The translations under genes and the position numbers were made by a program. Under the pieces are notes generated by a model. That model was not told where the DNA came from, did not search any database, and was given only the letters and a program-made list of their open reading frames with translations. Shown here piece by piece: positions 60,201 through 64,000 of a DNA stretch of 64,000 bases. Positions within the stretch are counted from its first letter, which is position 1. Each line of letters opens with the position of its first letter. The stretch is from the NCBI GenBank assembly GCA_017562135.1, contig QEYB01000047.1, positions 310,001 to 374,000 on the forward strand, given 5' to 3'. Source of the stretch: Dipylidium caninum (Eukaryota > Platyhelminthes > Cestoda > Cyclophyllidea > Dipylidiidae).

Positions 60201-62976
60201 ACGTAGCTCCAGATTAATTAGCCTAATTCTCTTTCTTTGCCATTATCCCATCATAATTCCCAGTAGTAGATGACCCATTGAGCCTACGAAACAGCCCCTA
60301 ATGTGGACAATAATCGACAATATAAAGCGGGACATGTAAAGAACAATTTAATTCAATAATGTGAATGTTTTTTAATAATCAGTAGTATTATATCTCTTTG
60401 TGATCTGACGAAAAGTCGCATTTACAACTCATTTTGTCTCAACCACCGTTCATATGTGAGGAGCATACCTTTACCGGTACTTATCGAAATTTCATCACGT
60501 TCTCCCAAAACAGTGGTGAGATAGCAATTAATGGAGGGATCAAATTGTTAGTAAAATTGACAATTTCTCACCAATCTGTGATTATCAAAATGGGATAAGA
60601 CAACATGGCTCATAAGTACCTATCTATCTAATCTCTTGCATGCTTTTACTCGCTCTCTGACATATTTTCAGCATCAACCCAAATAAGTGATGCAAAAATT
60701 CCTGCTATAGAAGTCGATATTTTTAAGGACGCTTTTTTCAAGTTGTACAATCACTGATATTGTCTTCCACCTTATACGAGACAAATATAGGGTCACATTC
60801 AACTGTATTTCAATGGCATTCTTCAATTATCACCTTGGATGTCTCTTGTTGATAGACCAGATTTAGTTACGATTCTCTTTATCCTCTACCCTTTTCTCCT
60901 ATGACTCCTCTACATCTCCCCCATGGAGTGCACCTAAACTAGTCGCATCACTCCCTTTCAGTTAGGAAAAAGATCTTGAGAACGGATCTGATTGATCACT
61001 ATACTTTGAGGAGAGTGGATGAGGGATTTATCTTTCACTAGGGATGTTTACTCAAATTCAAATAGGTTCAAATGAATCAGTTATTGGGTTGAAAAATCTT
61101 AATTAGGCTTCATTCACCTTTATCCTATCACATCTTCTGTTATGGAAGGCCTACCCATTTACTTATTGGGTTGGCAACAAAGTGATTCTGGATTTCAGGC
61201 AGATGGATTTTAAACTTTCTTTTGTTCCGTTAAAGTAGTCCAAGTACCTAACCCATACTTTATTATTTGGACTTCTACCTTTCGTTTAGTTAAAAATTTT
61301 ATGGTTTAGTTCCGTGTTATGTTTTATCCAAAATTAAGAATGGAAGAACGAGACGTGCACTTCAGACATTTTCTTGTATTATTTACACAAAGGCAAGAAC
61401 GCATCTCTGGCACACAAGAAGTTATGTGACGTAGATGAGAATGATGTCATAAGAGGGAGACACTGTCGTCAAAATTCGTTTGCTAGATGGCGTTCTCGTG
61501 AGTATCCATTGAAAATGTTCAACGATCTGGCCGTCAGTCCAGTCAGGTTGATGAGACCATCGTCACTCAATGCCATTGTAGACTCAGATCGTCAGCGGAC
61601 ATCACGTGATGTTGCAGAGAAGCTCAGATGCGAATGGCATACAAGAGTCAAAAGGAAAATTGAAGTTTGGCTATGTCAAGAAATTCGATCTGCGCACTTT
61701 TCAGCAACTTGAAGATATTCAGTTGACCCAACACAATTCATCCATTTTTGAAAAGACTAGTTACCGCTAACGAAAAGTGGATAGTTTAGATTACCATCAA
61801 CCGGGAGAAGTCGTGACGGTGCAAGATGAGCCAGTCCAGACTACATCAAAAACGGAAATTCATCAGAACGAGATTATGTTGTCGGTCTGGGGGGATTATA
61901 GAGGAATTCCGTGCTTTAAACTTTTACCGGAAAATCAGACGGTCATTTCAAAGGTGCACGTTCGAGAACTCGCCAAACTGGGCGATGCAATGCGAGCAAA
62001 CCGACCAGAAAGTAGTAAATCGAAAGGGTAGTGTTTTCCACAATAATGCAAAGCCTCACACATTTGTGATCACTCGTCGAAAAATACTCGATTCTGGTTG
62101 GAATGTCTTGACCCATCCACCATGTGGCCCTGGCCTGGCGCAATCAGACGATCATTTATTTCGTTGTTCAATGCAGAACTTCATAAAATAAAATTTCTGA
62201 CGACGCTACTGATGTTCAAATCACGCTCAATTCAGTTTGTTGAAAGCAGAGATCAAAGATTATGAATGTGGAATTTCGACACTGCCTGAACGGATAGTAA
62301 CTAAGTGAATAAAGTTTATTTTCAGAAAAAATTTATATTTAAAACCTGCAATTACTTAGCCGCTAACCCGCGATGAGAGACCTTATCGTCGTTATATATA
62401 TAATGCCTTGAAGTAACTTTGTTTCTTCTCTATTGAGGTTAAATTCCTTCCCTTTCAACCACCTTCGCTTTCGTTAGTTCAAGCGCAAACCTAATAAAAT
62501 TAATTGCTGCCCACTGTATATTCTCAAAGTATTTTAGTTCATTTACGGCTGGCCTGGATATTATAATTATTAGTAATATCTTCGAACAGTTCTTTTGCCA
62601 TCAACAAAGTAGTCCTCAAGTAACTGCGAGAGCCATTGTAGAACGTGAATTTGCAGAATTTTGGCCATATTGCGCTCAAAGACGCCCTCAAATGCGATTA
62701 GTCAAGATTATTGTTATGATGATGTGATCCACAATTTTCAAAATTTATGCAGATGGATTACTGTGATGCTCCCACGGAACTCTTTAATCTGCTCTTTCAC
62801 CATGGTGTTGGAACTCTCAAGGCTAAATTCTACATTGCGTGGACCGAGCACATTCAACACCTACCCGAAAAGTCCTCTTCTTCTCCCTTGCAAAAGTGGG
62901 CTCGTCTTGCCACAATCTTCGCACTCGGTCTGCAAGCTGGTGCTCAACCCATCGTTCTCCTTGAAGATCGTGCTGA
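48272..62976 (+). CDS. BUB1/BUBR1-type mitotic checkpoint protein, partial (three exons)
   Basis: Three GT-AG exons join in frame. Exon 48272-48331 (acceptor TTCAG, donor GTACGT) gives RFEQALDICPPIHKLQLFN and ends in two bases that complete an Arg codon with the next exon. Exon 58420-58564 gives YIRWVEETYPSRGAASEL, through HPFYVDAWLKL, and ends in phase 0. Exon 62753-62976 begins MDYCDAPTELFNLLFHHGVG and continues through KFYIAWTEHI to ALGLQAGAQP, ending at donor GTGAGT. The joined peptide matches the Mad3/BUB1 homology region I TPR domain without gaps over its first part. Compare human BUBR1 FEYEI...[21 protein letters not shown] and human BUB1 FFEFLYNHGIGTLSSPLYIAW. This domain binds KNL1 at kinetochores in the spindle checkpoint. 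The N-terminus and everything after the TPR domain (GLEBS, kinase) are not seen; the latter lies beyond the window. BUB1 and BUBR1 cannot be separated here. Confidence 0.88.
48332..58419 (+). other. Intron of BUB-like gene, about 10.1 kb
   Basis: Phase 2 intron with donor AATAG/GTACGT and acceptor TTTGGTCAG. Its content is AT-rich and without a recognisable nested gene; open frames such as 52544-52819 (minus) and 53850-54080 (plus) lack family motifs. A very AT-rich block lies at about 57885-57950. Confidence 0.75.
57885..57950. repeat. AT-rich low-complexity block
   Basis: About 65 bases almost entirely of A and T, with TATTATATTTTAT-like repeats, about 470 bases upstream of the BUB exon at 58420. 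Confidence 0.75.
61166..62371 (+). mobile_element. Complete but dead mariner inside the BUB intron
   Basis: About 1.2 kb. The 5' terminal repeat TTGGGTTGGCAACAAAGTG starts after TA (61164-61165). The 3' repeat, read on the minus strand from 62371, is GCGGGTTAGCGGCTAAGTAA. It matches the first repeat imperfectly, and the flanking TA there has decayed to GA. The transposase relic starts at ATG 61340 (MEERDVHFRHFL), shifts frame into YYLHKGKNASLAHKKL, keeps the HTH region to about 61710, shifts again, and ends LPERIVTK near 62306. Catalytic residues are lost: GDEKW reads ANEKW (about 61770) and HDNARPH reads HNNAKPH (about 62043). Several frameshifts and a stop right after the first catalytic site make it non-functional. 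It is the same family as the copy at 4092-5267. Confidence 0.92.
61340..62308 (+). pseudogene. Broken mariner transposase
   Basis: Transposase reading frame of the element above, split over three frames. Recognisable segments are SLAHKKLCDVDE (HTH), LNAIVDSDRQRTSRDVAEKL, PVQTTSKTEIHQNEIMLSVW, VVNRKGSVFHNNAKPH and LAQSDDHLF. Two of the three D,D,D metal-binding aspartates are replaced by Asn. Confidence 0.9.
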
Positions 62977-63814
62977 GTGAGTTACTTCAACTGGCATGTC
63001 TTTTCAGCCGTACTATTCTAGGTCATTCATTGTTCATTTACTGTCCTTGAGATGAAACTATTTTCCCACATTTCTTGGACTTGTCACGTTAATGCTACCT
63101 ATCATTATGTAGTAGATTTCTTAATTTTCTCTGCAATAGTTATCGTAATATATTGGATAAAAAATTAACCATTAGGCGTCCAAATGTTATTTATTTGCTT
63201 ATCCCATTCGTTAGAACTGTTGGCTAAGACCTAAGTTTTCATAAGTCTTACGCTGAAGTGGGAGGCAATTCATTTACTTGGGCTTGCACATAACTCCCAA
63301 CTACTTGCTGAAAACATTCTGAATATGAACAGAAATCTTTCTCAGCCGATTTCTTATTCAAATCCCCCAAGTATGTGATACTAATTTCCCTAGAATACGA
63401 GGTGAATACGAAATAACAAGACTGTATTCGTATCCCACCTGAAATGCTAATCGGTGATATGGATTCTTGGCTTCCTTTAAAAAAAGACGAGAGCTGTTTC
63501 TTTTGCAGATAATTAGTCGGACTGAGTCAGAATTAGTAGTTATCATGTCACGATTATACCGTCTTGTACCTTAGGGTCTACGATAGCGGAAACATCTATA
63601 AGGTCTAAAAGAAAGTTCTGTCCATTTTCATGACAACAATTGTTGCCACGTAGCAAGTTTATTTGGTGGATGTTCGACTCTCTATTGTTATCGCTTAATG
63701 TATACATGTTGACGTAGCAAATTAACTAAAACAATTTTGATTCACGTTGGTCTCAACGAGGAAGAAATGCTACAGAATCACGTATAAATTGATTGAAAGT
63801 GCTGGGTAAAGGTT
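62977..63814 (+). other. Continuing BUB intron
   Basis: Sequence after donor GTGAGT at 62977. No further BUB exon is recognised before the window ends. Confidence 0.5.
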
Positions 63815-64000
63815 AAATTTCTGAGAGGACACTCAGCAAATGGTTCGAAAAATTTTAAACAGGCGATTTTGACCGTTCTTTAAGTCATCTTTGATCGACG
63901 CACAGGTTGTTAAGATGATGTTCCAGCAAGATCCTTTTTCGACAACAGTGGAGATCACAGAAAGGCTTAATTGAGCTCAGCAAGCCATTTACAACCGTAT
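63815..64000 (+). mobile_element. Mariner relic, N-terminal part of transposase, cut by window edge
   Basis: Translation gives SERTLSKWFEKF, a stop, TGDFD (about 63822-63876), then after a frame change IDAQVVKMMFQQDPFSTTVE and ITERLN, a stop and AQQAIYNR (about 63895-63999). This matches the mariner helix-turn-helix region (typical WFxxFKSGDFD and DPxQTTxEIAERLN). Stops and a frameshift mark it as dead. The 5' terminal repeat is not clear, and the catalytic domain lies beyond the window. The residues differ enough from the two complete copies to suggest another mariner subfamily. Confidence 0.75.

Larger units (their letters stand above)
58565..62752 (+). other. Intron of BUB-like gene, about 4.2 kb, hosting a mariner
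   Basis: Phase 0 intron with donor TTG/GTAAAT and acceptor TTTATGCAG. It contains a complete dead mariner (61166-62371) in the same orientation as the gene. An apparent 136-codon minus-strand frame at 58689-59099 opens with GTG and has its first ATG only halfway along. Confidence 0.8.

Noticed and set aside
1..64000. CRISPR arrays, bacterial operons, phage or defence systems
   Set aside because: No regularly spaced direct repeats; genes are split by spliceosomal introns, which marks the DNA as eukaryotic nuclear.

Overview
This is nuclear DNA of a tapeworm (cestode), most likely a cyclophyllidean such as a taeniid. The strongest clue is a two-exon antigen B-like (8-kDa hydrophobic-ligand-binding) gene, a family known only from cestodes. 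The other genes are ordinary animal genes with spliceosomal introns (GT...AG), AT-leaning introns, and decayed mariner transposons. The species cannot be fixed from the sequence alone. There are no prokaryotic operons, CRISPR arrays or convincing RNA genes.

Layout: 1-5.3 kb is gene-free and holds a 3'-terminal scrap of a mariner at the window edge and a complete dead mariner (4092-5267, minus strand) with recognisable terminal inverted repeats and flanking TA. 5.8-6.2 kb is the antigen B-like gene with its own TATA box. 6.2-12.7 kb has no recognisable gene. 12.75-21.0 kb is a large inverted repeat: two arms of about 2.6 kb, closely matching, around a unique spacer of about 3 kb, with no recognisable coding content. 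21-24.8 kb is gene-free but contains a run of 17 C and a GC-richer island with promoter-like motifs. 24.8-29.5 kb is an MTA (metastasis-associated, NuRD subunit) gene on the minus strand, eleven or twelve exons, with an unexpected C2H2 zinc finger. Its 5' flank carries an alternating purine-pyrimidine CA/GC tract and, further out, a CCAAT/CACGTG/ATCGATAA cluster. 34.1-35.1 kb is a single-exon stomatin/SPFH gene. 35.1-64 kb is dominated by a BUB1/BUBR1-type spindle-checkpoint gene on the plus strand. Three exons of its N-terminal TPR domain (48272-48331, 58420-58564, 62753-62976) are separated by introns of about 10.1 and 4.2 kb, and the second intron hosts another dead mariner (61166-62371). 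A further mariner relic runs off the right edge.

The genes are functionally unrelated: a secreted lipid-binding antigen, a chromatin-remodelling subunit, a membrane scaffold and a mitotic-checkpoint protein. The most unusual structure is the 8.2-kb inverted repeat. I found no defined new enzymatic or defence system.
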